From Mastigocoleus sp. MO_188.B34 (GTDB lineage: Bacteria > Cyanobacteriota > Cyanobacteriia > Cyanobacteriales > Nostocaceae), in NCBI RefSeq assembly GCF_030065675.1, contig NZ_JASJDK010000005.1, forward strand, positions 1-64,000: 64,000 bases of DNA. The letters run 5' to 3'. Below the pieces are notes generated by a model. It did no database searches. It was not told the origin of the DNA and saw only the letters and a program-made list of their open reading frames with translations. This document shows, in pieces, positions 47,968 through 56,880 of this stretch. A program made the translations under genes and the position numbers. Position 1 is the first letter of the stretch. Each line of letters begins with the position of its first letter.

Positions 47968-48537
47968 ATGTCTGTTCCTTTAACCCACCTCACTGTTGAC
48001 GAATACCTCGAAGCCGAAGAATCCAGTGAAATTCGTTATGAATATCTTGGGGGTCAAGTCTTCGCTATGTCTGGTGGTAGCAAAGAGCATAATTTGATTA
48101 CCCTCAATATTGCTAGTAGATTGCGTTCCCATGTACGGGGTGGTTCCTGCAGCGTTTTTATGTCTGACATGAAAGTAAAGCTTGAACTAGCAAATAAAGG
48201 CAAAAGCATATTTTACTATCCAGATGTCGTAGTCAGTTGCGACTCCGAAGACCAAGATCGCTTTTTCTTAAATTATCCCTGTTTAATAATAGAAGTACTA
48301 TCACCCAGCACAGAAACCACAGACAGACGAGAAAAACTTGTTAATTATCGAACTTTAAAAACCTTACAAGAGTATGTGTTAGTTTCCCAAGATGAGGTCA
48401 AAGTAGAAGTTTATCGTAAAGATGCTCAGGGAAACTGGTCATTAATCATTTTAGGCAAGGATGATGAGTTGCATTTAGATTCTATTGGAGCAACTTTAAC
48501 GATGTCAGAAATTTATGAAGATGTTATCAAAGTTTAA
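47968..48537 (+). CDS. Uma2 family endonuclease (DUF820)
   Basis: A 189-aa protein of the Uma2/DUF820 restriction-endonuclease-like fold that is highly expanded in cyanobacteria. The start LTVDEYLEAEESSEIRYEYL, the PDVVVSCD catalytic Asp (about 92), the LIIEVLSPSTETTDRREKL block with Glu as the second metal ligand, and the YVLVSQDEVKVEVY strand are typical. The biological role of the family is unknown. It follows the toxin gene by 71 bases in the same direction. Confidence 0.92.
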   Translation: MSVPLTHLTVDEYLEAEESSEIRYEYLGGQVFAMSGGSKEHNLITLNIASRLRSHVRGGSCSVFMSDMKVKLELANKGKSIFYYPDVVVSCDSEDQDRFFLNYPCLIIEVLSPSTETTDRREKLVNYRTLKTLQEYVLVSQDEVKVEVYRKDAQGNWSLIILGKDDELHLDSIGATLTMSEIYEDVIKV

Positions 48538-48876
48538 GGTGAAGTAAATAAGCAATTACGTCAACAGATAGCTTACGTATTATCAACATGATGACAGTAT
48601 AAACAAATAAAAATAACATAGAGTCTAATCTGGTTTTTCAGGGTAACTCCTCAAAACACGAAACAGCATAGTTTTTCCACAGCATTGTTGAGAATACCCT
48701 TAAAATCACTTTGTCCACATGCTACGAAAAATCAGATAGTCTAATATGTTATTTGCTGTATGACGTGATGAGTATTTAGTTACATCGCTGTCAAAAAAAT
48801 TGGTATTAAAGCAGCCAGAAGCTGAATAATTAATCTACGAACTTCACCACAATTAAGATTATTAAAATAATTAAAT
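48538..48876. other. Intergenic before the KAP-type NTPase
   Basis: AT-rich promoter-containing region. No gene or repeat family could be recognised. Confidence 0.55.
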
Positions 48877-50949
48877 ATGAATGTTATAACAAAGTTCTTT
48901 AAGTTCTTTAATCGTTTTATCAAAAGGTTCAAGATGTCTCCAAAAAATATATCACCCAATAATCACATTAAAGAATACTTAGACTATTATTGCGATTTAT
49001 CCTATTCTCCTAAATTGGCTGTCTTGCTTAAAGGAAAATGGGGTTGCGGTAAAACATGGTTTATAAATCAGTATCGTGAGAGACTAAACTCACAGAATAA
49101 GAAATCTTTATATGTTAGCTTGTATGGAGTAAATAATTATTCAGAAATAGAAGATTCTCTTTTTCAGCAATTGCACCCTATACTTGCATCAAAACAGATG
49201 GTAATAGCAGGAAAAGTTTTCAAAGGATTATTGAAAGGTGTATTAAAGATTGACTTAAACAATGATGGTGAAAATGATGGAACATGGTCTGTTTCTATTC
49301 CAAATATAGAAATTCCCAAAAAATTTGAAGATTCTAATTATAGTCTTTTAATATTTGATGATTTAGAACGTTGTAATATAGATATTAAAAATATTTTGGG
49401 ATATATTAATAGTTTTGTTGAATCTCCAGAACTAAAAGTAGTTTTAATTGCAAATGAAGAGGAAATAACTGATGACACAATGTACGGTAAAAGTAAGGAA
49501 AAACTAATTGGGAAGACTTTTGAAATTATTCCTGATTTTATAGGAACATTAGAGGACATTTTAAAGCAAGTACATAATCAAGATGTCAGAAAATTTATAT
49601 CAGGCAATCAGGATTTAATTGAAGCATTTTATAAACAAGCAGAGTGTAAAAATCTAAGAATATTGAATCAAATAATTTTAGACTTTGAGAGGATTTTTGA
49701 AAAGTTACCACAAAAAGCACAGAATAAAGAGGAATTACTAAAAGATATCTTAGAAGTACTGATAATTTTTTCTATTGAAATTTCTTATGGAACACTCCAA
49801 TCAAAAGATATCAGTCAAATACCAGAAAAGTTATCAAAGGAATTAGCACATGCAAGCCTTAAAGGAATGGAACTGATTGATTGTAAAGACAAAGAAAATA
49901 ATGCGAAAGAAGAAAAGTCTTTTCTACAGATATTTCAAAAATATACCAAGATTTATGATTCCATATTTCTAAATGGGCTTTGCCCTGATTTTTCATGGTG
50001 GGAACAGTTTTTTGATAAAGGTGTTATTGATGAGGAATCTCTAGAAAAATTAATGCCAAATAGCAAATATTTTCAAGATGAGAATACACCTATTTGGATA
50101 AAGTTATGGCATTATAAGATGCATACTGATAATGAATTTGAGGGAATACTTAGGGAAGTAGATTCAAAATATATAAATAGATATTATAAAGATATCGGAA
50201 TAATTAAACATATTACCGGGTTATTTTTACTATTTTCTGATGCAGGGATATATCAAAAAGATAAGGCAGATATTCTTAATGAGGCAAAAAGATATATTGA
50301 TTATTTAAAGAGTAAGAATGAGCTAGATACAAAATATAGTGATAATTCACTCGGCAGTTATATGGGACTTGGTTTTCAAGCCAAAGATTTTCAAGAATTT
50401 GAAGATTTTGATAAATATATTAAAGACTCTCAGGAAAAATTAAGGCTTCAAAATATGCCTAATGAGGCACAAAAAATACTAGATATTATGAATAGTGATA
50501 TTAGTAAATTTAGATCAATGATATGTATCGGTTATTCAACTAACTCATATAAATCAGAAGATAAATATTATGATATTCCTATTTTGAAATATTTAAAACC
50601 AAAAGATTTTTTTTCAGCAGTTTTAACATTATCAAATGAGAATATATATTATGTTTTTTCTTCACTCACAGATAGATATAAATATACAGATATTCAGAAC
50701 CGAAGATTAGTTGATGAATTGAATTTTCTCAAACAAGTTCAAAATTTATTAAAACAAAAAGTCCTTCAAAGAGAAGGAAGAATTAGTGGATACTTATTAA
50801 GTCAGTCAAACGAAATCCATCTACAAACAACTATTAGTCATCTTGAAAATATAAAACAATCTCCGCAGCAAAATAGTACACCAACTAATTATGCTAAATC
50901 CCCCGATCCCAATACATCTTCAACTATTGTTGGACAGATCGAACCTTAA
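48877..50949 (+). CDS. KAP-type P-loop NTPase
   Basis: A 690-aa protein with very AT-rich codons (many AAA, ATA, AAT) compared with mutS. P-loop GKWGCGKTWFINQYRERL is at 53-70 and the Walker B-like LLIFDDLERCNID at 157-169, which is the KAP/STAND arrangement. The first 19 residues (FFKFFNRFIKRFK) form a basic amphipathic segment that could attach to membrane; a start at ATG 48934 would omit it. No transmembrane pair is visible. The remaining about 400 residues are helical, charged and unclassified. KAP NTPases occur in phage-defence and plasmid loci, but here there is no proven partner. AT bias suggests recent acquisition. Confidence 0.75.
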   Translation: MNVITKFFKFFNRFIKRFKMSPKNISPNNHIKEYLDYYCDLSYSPKLAVLLKGKWGCGKTWFINQYRERLNSQNKKSLYVSLYGVNNYSEIEDSLFQQLHPILASKQMVIAGKVFKGLLKGVLKIDLNNDGENDGTWSVSIPNIEIPKKFEDSNYSLLIFDDLERCNIDIKNILGYINSFVESPELKVVLIANEEEITDDTMYGKSKEKLIGKTFEIIPDFIGTLEDILKQVHNQDVRKFISGNQDLIEAFYKQAECKNLRILNQIILDFERIFEKLPQKAQNKEELLKDILEVLIIFSIEISYGTLQSKDISQIPEKLSKELAHASLKGMELIDCKDKENNAKEEKSFLQIFQKYTKIYDSIFLNGLCPDFSWWEQFFDKGVIDEESLEKLMPNSKYFQDENTPIWIKLWHYKMHTDNEFEGILREVDSKYINRYYKDIGIIKHITGLFLLFSDAGIYQKDKADILNEAKRYIDYLKSKNELDTKYSDNSLGSYMGLGFQAKDFQEFEDFDKYIKDSQEKLRLQNMPNEAQKILDIMNSDISKFRSMICIGYSTNSYKSEDKYYDIPILKYLKPKDFFSAVLTLSNENIYYVFSSLTDRYKYTDIQNRRLVDELNFLKQVQNLLKQKVLQREGRISGYLLSQSNEIHLQTTISHLENIKQSPQQNSTPTNYAKSPDPNTSSTIVGQIEP

Positions 50950-50995
50950 TCGAGGATAAAAATTAGATTTCCTATTTGCATCTCACCAAAAACCC

Positions 50996-51023
50996 GTAGA
51001 GACGCGACATGTCGCGTCTCTAC
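50996..51023. repeat. 28-bp perfect palindrome (GTAGAGACGCG class)
   Basis: GTAGAGACGCGACA followed by its reverse complement. The same outer arms with a different core occur at 40273-40300. Located 46 bases after the KAP-type gene. Confidence 0.95.
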
Positions 51024-51075
51024 AAAATATCAAAATGAAAGCTAGTAACTCACCAAACCTAAACTCCTCATTCCT

Positions 51076-52719
51076 CTAAGTCGCACAACTTAAATCCTTC
51101 ACCTTTTGGGTAAACCGACTATTCTCCCGATAATCCACCGGACAATCAATCACAGCAGGAACATCCTGTGCTAAAGCTTCCTTAATAATCGGAACCAAAT
51201 CGGTAGCAGATTCAACTCGATAGCCCTTCAAACCCATGCTTTCCGCTAACTTGACAAAATCTGGGTTGTTAAAATGGACAAAAGACGAATGACCTTCACC
51301 AAACTGATTTTCCTGTTTCCATTCGATTAAACCGTAACCACCATCATTGAAAATTAGGGTGACAAAAGGTGTACCAACTCGTTTCGCAGTTTCTAATTCC
51401 TGACAGTTCATCATAAAACCACCATCTCCTGTCGCAGCTATCACCTTGCGATCCGGGTGAACTAGTTTTGCTGCTAAAGCTCCAGGAATTGCAATCCCCA
51501 TGGCTGCAAAACCATTGGAAATCAAGCAAGTGTTGGGACTATGACAATGATAGTGACGAGCAATCCACATTTTATGAGCACCAACATCAGAGATGACAAT
51601 ATCATCCGGTCCCATGACCTGACGCAGGTCATAAATTAACTTTTGGGGTTTAATAGGGAACTCATCATCTTTACCATATTCTTCGTAGTCGGCGCGGATA
51701 TTAGCCCTTAACTTGATTGCGTAAGGCTGCTCTTTATCATCGCGATTGGCTAATTTAAGAATTTCATAGAGAGAATCGGAAATATCCCCAACTAATTCGA
51801 CCCGGGGAATATAACTACTATCAACTTCTGCTGGGTTAGCAGCAATATGAATTATGGGAATATCGCCGTTAGGATTCCATTTTTTAGGAGAAAATTCGAT
51901 TAAATCGTAACCAATAGCAATTACTAGATCGGTATGGTCAAAACCACAGGTAATAAAATCTTTTTGTTGTAATCCCACAGACCACAATGCTAAAGGATGA
52001 GTGTAAGGAATTATCCCTTTACCCATAAAAGTATTAGCAACGGGGATATTCATCTGAGTTGCAAACTGAGTCACCGCATCGCTAGCTTGGGCGCGAATTG
52101 CACCATTTCCCACTAAAATAATTGGATTTGTGGCTTGGGAAATCGCCGCAGCAGCAGCCCGAATCGTAGTAAAGGGCGCAAAAGTTTTTTTAATATCGTC
52201 TTTCCATAAAGGTTTACCTTCAACCGGCATTGCGGCAATATTTTCTGGTAGATCTATATGAACAGCACCTGGTTTTTCACTTTGCGATCGCTTAAATGCT
52301 TTCCGCACAACCTCAGGGGTAATACTGGGACGAACAATTTGTTTGTTCCATTTTGTTACCGGAGCAAACATTGCCACCAAATCTAAATATTGATGGGATT
52401 CGATATGCATTCTATCGGTTCCCACTTGACCAGTAATTGCTACCAATGGCGCACCATCAAGGTTAGCATCAGCGACCCCAGTCATTAAGTTTGTCGCCCC
52501 AGGTCCAAGAGTAGAAAGACATACCCCGGCTTTTCCTGTCAGACGTCCGTAGACATCAGCCATAAATGCAGCACCCTGCTCGTGACGGGTAGTAATAAAT
52601 TGAATGGAAGAACCTTTTAAAGCTTCCAAAACATGTAAGTTTTCTTCTCCGGGGAGTCCAAAAACATATTCCACCCCTTCATTTTCCAGACACTTTATCA
52701 ATAATTCTGCAGTATTCAT
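51076..52719 (-). CDS. ThDP-dependent enzyme, probable 2-oxoglutarate decarboxylase
   Basis: Start set at ATG 52719 (MNTAELLIKCLENEGVEYVF), giving 547 aa; the longer reading from 52764 includes leader sequence. It has the ThDP fold of acetolactate synthase: the catalytic Glu in FGLPGEENLHVLEAL, HEQGAAFMADVYGR, and the ThDP motif GDGGFMMNCQELETAKRVGT. The upstream neighbour on the same strand is SSADH. In Synechococcus sp. PCC 7002 the analogous pair was shown to be 2-oxoglutarate decarboxylase plus SSADH, which close the TCA cycle by making succinate semialdehyde and then succinate. I prefer that function here; acetolactate synthase (IlvB) is the alternative. Cytoplasmic. Confidence 0.8.
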   Translation of the reverse strand: MNTAELLIKCLENEGVEYVFGLPGEENLHVLEALKGSSIQFITTRHEQGAAFMADVYGRLTGKAGVCLSTLGPGATNLMTGVADANLDGAPLVAITGQVGTDRMHIESHQYLDLVAMFAPVTKWNKQIVRPSITPEVVRKAFKRSQSEKPGAVHIDLPENIAAMPVEGKPLWKDDIKKTFAPFTTIRAAAAAISQATNPIILVGNGAIRAQASDAVTQFATQMNIPVANTFMGKGIIPYTHPLALWSVGLQQKDFITCGFDHTDLVIAIGYDLIEFSPKKWNPNGDIPIIHIAANPAEVDSSYIPRVELVGDISDSLYEILKLANRDDKEQPYAIKLRANIRADYEEYGKDDEFPIKPQKLIYDLRQVMGPDDIVISDVGAHKMWIARHYHCHSPNTCLISNGFAAMGIAIPGALAAKLVHPDRKVIAATGDGGFMMNCQELETAKRVGTPFVTLIFNDGGYGLIEWKQENQFGEGHSSFVHFNNPDFVKLAESMGLKGYRVESATDLVPIIKEALAQDVPAVIDCPVDYRENSRFTQKVKDLSCAT

Positions 52720-52774
52720 TGCTATTTTCTTATCTTGTTTGCTTCCAAAGGTATTTGTTTCCAAAAGCCGTTCT

Positions 52775-52800
52775 ACCCTGGGAAAACGAGTTCCCAGGGT
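52775..52800. promoter_or_regulatory. Perfect 10-bp hairpin in the leader of the 2-OG decarboxylase gene
   Basis: ACCCTGGGAA (52775-52784) and TTCCCAGGGT (52791-52800) with a 6-base loop, 56 bases upstream of the chosen start. On the gene's strand no T-run follows, so it is more likely a processing, stabilising or regulatory hairpin than a terminator. Confidence 0.6.
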
Positions 52801-52951
52801 TTAAGGATGAAAGTATAGCTAACATCAAGTCTAATTAATGAATTACTTGCTACTGCCTTCTACTAAAGGGGGTAAATCAATTACCAATTACCCGTTACCT
52901 ATTACCAGTATTAACAGTATAACAAGCACCCAAACAGACTGGATATAAACT

Positions 52952-54337
52952 TTACTTCACCCACACAGTTTTAACATTGACAAATTCATGTATGCCTTGG
53001 ATACTGAGTTCTCTTCCATACCCAGAACGCTTTATCCCACCAAAAGGTAATCTGGGGTCGGATTTTACTAACCCATTAATAAACACCGCACCAGCTTCAA
53101 CTTCTTTTATCAAGCGTTTTTGTTCTTCTGGATCTGCTGTCCAAGCACTAGCACCCAGACCAAAAGGTGTAGCATTTGCTAGTTCAATTGCCGCATCAAT
53201 ATCTGGAACCCGGAATAATAATGCTACGGGTCCAAAGAATTCTTCCTGGGCGATTGGATTATCTAAAGGAATATCTTTAACTATTGTTGGGGGATAGAAA
53301 TTCCCAGAACCTTTAGAACCTCCAGAACCTTCAGATAAAGGTTTACCTCCAATTAAAACTTTTGCTCCAGCATCTCTACAAGCTTGAACTTGTTTATCTA
53401 ATTCATCAAGAATACCAGGTGTGGCTAGGGGTCCAATATCAGTATCTGCTTCCATTGGATCACCAACTTTGAGGGCTTGGAATTTTTCCAATAATAATTT
53501 TTCAAATTTATCAGCAATACTTTCGGCAACTATAAAGCGTTTAGCTGCGATACAAGATTGACCGTTATTCAACATTCGGGCTGTAATACCCGTGGAAACT
53601 GCTGCTTCTATATCCGCACTTTCCAAAACTATAAATGGATCGCTACCCCCCAGTTCCAAAACAACTTTTTTAATTTGTTTTCCAGCAGCAGCAGCTAAAG
53701 ATGCACCTGCAGGTTCGCTACCCGTCAATGTAGCAGCTTTTACTCGATCGTCAGCAATAATATCCGCGACTTGAGACGCACCGATTAACAAAGTTTGAAA
53801 TACCCCTTCAGGAAATCCAGCTTTTTGAAAAACCTCTTCAATTGCTAAAGCACATTGGGGAACATTGGAAGCATGCTTCAATAAAGCAACATTTCCCGCC
53901 ATTAATGCGGGTGCAGCAAAGCGGAAAACCTGCCAAAATGGGAAATTCCAAGGCATTACCGCCAAAATTACACCCAATGGCTGATAGGAAACAAAACTCT
54001 GACTTCCATCCGTTTCCACATGGACGTCAGCAAGAAATTCAGGTGCATGTTCGGCATAAAAGTTACATACCCAAGCACATTTTTTGACTTCAGCAAGAGC
54101 ACTTTTGTATGTTTTGCCCATTTCCAAAGTCATGATAGAAGCAAAAGCTTCTTGATTTTTCTCTAAGATTTCAGCACAACCTCGAATTAATTCTGCTCTT
54201 TGGGCAAAACTAGTTTTCCGGTGTTTGGCAAAAGCCTGTTGTGCTAAATCTAGCTTTGTAGCGATTTCTGTTGGTTTTAGTGGCTCAAAACTTTTGTGCA
54301 ACTTTCCAGTTGCCGGATTAATTGTTGAGATAGCCAT
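52952..54337 (-). CDS. gabD: Succinate-semialdehyde dehydrogenase (NAD(P)-dependent)
   Basis: A 461-aa enzyme of the aldehyde dehydrogenase family. Start at ATG 54337, directly after AAGGGAGGTC; a longer reading from 54385 adds 16 residues. The catalytic Cys is in NNGQSCIAAKRF (about 266), the general-base Glu in VLELGGSDPFIV (about 232), and the substrate block QEEFFGPVALLFRVP is present. It oxidises succinate semialdehyde to succinate. The downstream ThDP enzyme (233 bp from stop to its start) provides the substrate if it is the 2-oxoglutarate decarboxylase. Good ribosome site, so probably the first gene of a two-gene operon. Confidence 0.9.
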   Translation of the reverse strand: MAISTINPATGKLHKSFEPLKPTEIATKLDLAQQAFAKHRKTSFAQRAELIRGCAEILEKNQEAFASIMTLEMGKTYKSALAEVKKCAWVCNFYAEHAPEFLADVHVETDGSQSFVSYQPLGVILAVMPWNFPFWQVFRFAAPALMAGNVALLKHASNVPQCALAIEEVFQKAGFPEGVFQTLLIGASQVADIIADDRVKAATLTGSEPAGASLAAAAGKQIKKVVLELGGSDPFIVLESADIEAAVSTGITARMLNNGQSCIAAKRFIVAESIADKFEKLLLEKFQALKVGDPMEADTDIGPLATPGILDELDKQVQACRDAGAKVLIGGKPLSEGSGGSKGSGNFYPPTIVKDIPLDNPIAQEEFFGPVALLFRVPDIDAAIELANATPFGLGASAWTADPEEQKRLIKEVEAGAVFINGLVKSDPRLPFGGIKRSGYGRELSIQGIHEFVNVKTVWVK

Positions 54338-55432
54338 TAGCTGACCTCCCTTTCGATTTTTTAGTGTGGCATTCCAGTTTGACAAATTTACTCTGTATAA
54401 ACCACTAACCAGATTGTAGTCTCGGAATTCCTATTTTTTTATAAATGTTAAAAATTCAAAACTTAAAAATTTAAATTCTCATTTGTCTTAAATACAGCTT
54501 TCCCTCAATTTAATAGCAATTTAAGCAAATAATTATATGCAGATAATTACAGTTATTGATGAGTTGATAGCAACTAATTAGACTAATTTAAATGGCATAA
54601 TTACTTAGACAATTACTTCTGTTTTGGCAAAATAATTATTTATTTCATAATTCTTGATGAAAATATTTATTGTTAATTGATTGATTTTAAACAGCTGCGA
54701 ATAAAAGGAAATAATTCAGTGAAAATATTACTAATTCAGGGAATTTTTGGGAATTGTCCTAATTACTTCAAAGTATAAAAGTAAGAAAATATAAATTTAA
54801 TATCTCAATAGTATGCTCTGATTTCTTAGCTCAATTTTAGACAATGTTTATAAAAAACAGTCAATGAATTAACTTTAATTGCTAATTTTTTTAATTAATT
54901 TTGATTGAACCATTTATGTGGTTTGAATGAGACAATTTGTGTGCTACAGTGTTTCCATCTGTTTTATGAAAACGTTTTAAATAGATTGGTAAATACTCAC
55001 TTTCAAGCAATTGTCACTGAATTTTGACAGGGTTAAAACAGATAAAAAATCGACAAAAATTATGATAAATTAGAGTTTTAATTTAAATATTGCGTCATAC
55101 ATTTAATGAATTTAAATCCTCCGTTAGTAAAGTAATCCCACTACAAATATACCTCTATCGATTTTTGTACCTAAATCGGAGTTTAGTACAGCAATAGTTA
55201 ATGCTTGTTCTTAAAGAAACTAAGTAAACTTTCTTTGCTTTTGCCCGTTTTCTTTACCTATTATCTTAGCTATTAACCATCTTCTAGCTTTATCCATATG
55301 AGAAAATTTCAATTCAGAGATATACAGCACTTTGCAAATAGATGAGGTACATTTCCTTTGCTCCCTGCTCCTCTAAATTATTAAAGATATGAGGTGTACC
55401 TCACTTAAATGAGATAGGTTGTACGCGTATCC
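54338..55432. other. Long gene-free AT-rich region (about 1.1 kb)
   Basis: No ORF, RNA or repeat family is supported. It contains the promoter of the SSADH operon at its left end. A small palindrome GAGGTGTACCTC is near 55391. The region may hold regulatory or unrecognised RNA sequence. Confidence 0.5.
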
Positions 55433-56458
55433 TCAATTTCCAAAGCGTCTATCTATATCATTAGCGACAGAATCACTTTGACTGTAGTTTACTTTTAAAG
55501 AATTACCATCCTCAGATAGATTATAAGCTAAAGGTTGAGTATGGGAAATTTTTGTTTTTCCTTCACGCAACAATTTTTGTAATGGATACTCTGCAATTGA
55601 ATTTTTCAGCGCAGTTATCCGCTGGGAAACTGTCAAATTTCCAGCATCAACATCATCCTTATTACTTTGAGCTAAGATCGTCATTGCTCTTAAGCATCCT
55701 TCCGCTTCAAAACCTGCACGAACTGTAGCCAAATAAGCACTTTTGTCCAACTCTAATTCTCGACTTCGGGTTTCATCAATCCAACTTTGCTCTAGCTCTT
55801 GAGTTTTCCTTACAACAATTTCATCTATTCGTTTCTGCTTTTTTCGACTTATACGCCTTCTGTGTCTACGACTACCAATTACAGAACCGGCAAAGTCACC
55901 AATAAAACCAGGAAGTAAATGGTCTGTGATCACACTCCCAACAACATTCATCGCATTGTGTTTGAGTGTATTATTTTTTTTTCCCAATACTTCTTCTTTT
56001 GCTTCTTCTTTGATTTTTGCAATCAGTTCTTGCTTTTGGGTTTCATCAAGAGTCCTATAGTTGTGAGTGCGTCGAGCAATTTCTCGACTGACAATACAAG
56101 CTACCCCAGAAGAATCCCCATTCAAAAGTCTCAGAGCACGACGTTCAATCTCAATAGAATTCAGATTGTTGCTAACAGGAGAATTCTTCAATCTGGGAAC
56201 AACTGTTACCACCCAAGAGCGATCATCAAATTGATTTGCACGAGAAACTCGATCCACAATCCGGTAAAGAGCATAAAAGTCAGAATCAAGTTCTTTTTTC
56301 GCTTGTTGGTATAAAACTATTTGCGGTGCTGAAGATTCAGCTTCCGATTCGCTTTCAGGAATTCCCTCAGTTTGTGCTAATACGACATTGGGAAATAAAA
56401 GCAGGTAAAGAGAAACGAGACTAAAAAACTTTGTTTTAAAAAAATACATTTTTATCAC
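55433..56458 (-). CDS. Exported M48-like protein without the zinc motif
   Basis: A 341-aa protein with an N-terminal signal peptide (LVSLYLLLFPNVVLAQT, cleavage about residue 29). The layout resembles M48 peptidases of the exported TPR-less kind: a helix before SGVACIVSREIARRTHNY, where HExxH is expected, and later ELELDKSAYLATVRAGFEAE in the position of the family's ExxxD. The two zinc-ligand histidines are replaced (SREIARR, 124-130), so it is probably not a protease. A very basic patch RRHRRRISRKKQKR lies at about 198-211. Function unknown. Monocistronic with long flanking gaps. Confidence 0.6.
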   Translation of the reverse strand: MIKMYFFKTKFFSLVSLYLLLFPNVVLAQTEGIPESESEAESSAPQIVLYQQAKKELDSDFYALYRIVDRVSRANQFDDRSWVVTVVPRLKNSPVSNNLNSIEIERRALRLLNGDSSGVACIVSREIARRTHNYRTLDETQKQELIAKIKEEAKEEVLGKKNNTLKHNAMNVVGSVITDHLLPGFIGDFAGSVIGSRRHRRRISRKKQKRIDEIVVRKTQELEQSWIDETRSRELELDKSAYLATVRAGFEAEGCLRAMTILAQSNKDDVDAGNLTVSQRITALKNSIAEYPLQKLLREGKTKISHTQPLAYNLSEDGNSLKVNYSQSDSVANDIDRRFGN

Positions 56459-56873
56459 CTGCTATATATATAAATTACAAATGGAATTCAATATTAACAG
56501 TGCAATTACTGATTCAAAATGTTATTTTCTGGGAATTTTTAAAAATTATTCTCAAATGATTTTCAGAAATAGCCAATCTTTGTGACTGTTTATTGTTATA
56601 AATTTTCAGATTATTTTTTTATGTTTATTTTTTTATATTGTAGAGACGTAGCATTGCTACGTCTCCAGAGGTTTCGCAGATTAACTAAACCATCAGACTA
56701 ATGCGCTTGACAAATCACTAACAGGTTTCGCACCACGACTAAACTACGTGGTGGAAAGTTATGAATCTAAATCTTACAGGAAAGATAGTGACAATTTGGT
56801 GACGTTCAGACTTTCGTGACTTTTAGAATTTTACGACTTTTAGACTTTCATGACTTTTAAAACTTCGCGACTT
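56459..56873. other. Intergenic with a palindrome and an STRR array
   Basis: Contains the GAGACGTAGC palindrome (56640-56667) and GACTTTTAGACTT-type units (56805-56873) that continue into the MFS gene stop. No gene. Confidence 0.65.
56640..56667. repeat. Third copy of the GTAGAGAC palindrome family
   Basis: GAGACGTAGCA and TGCTACGTCTC arms around a single T, with outer GTA on the left and less exact pairing on the right (CCAG). Related to 40273-40300 and 50996-51023. Confidence 0.75.
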
Positions 56874-56880
56874 TTAGATT
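56805..56880. repeat. STRR array (GACTTTTAGACTTTC type)
   Basis: Five or so degenerate copies, last ones reaching the TAA stop of the minus-strand MFS gene. Confidence 0.8.

Noticed and set aside
51076-52719. Acetolactate synthase large subunit (ilvB)
   Set aside because: Adjacent SSADH makes 2-oxoglutarate decarboxylase the better call; IlvB kept as an alternative.
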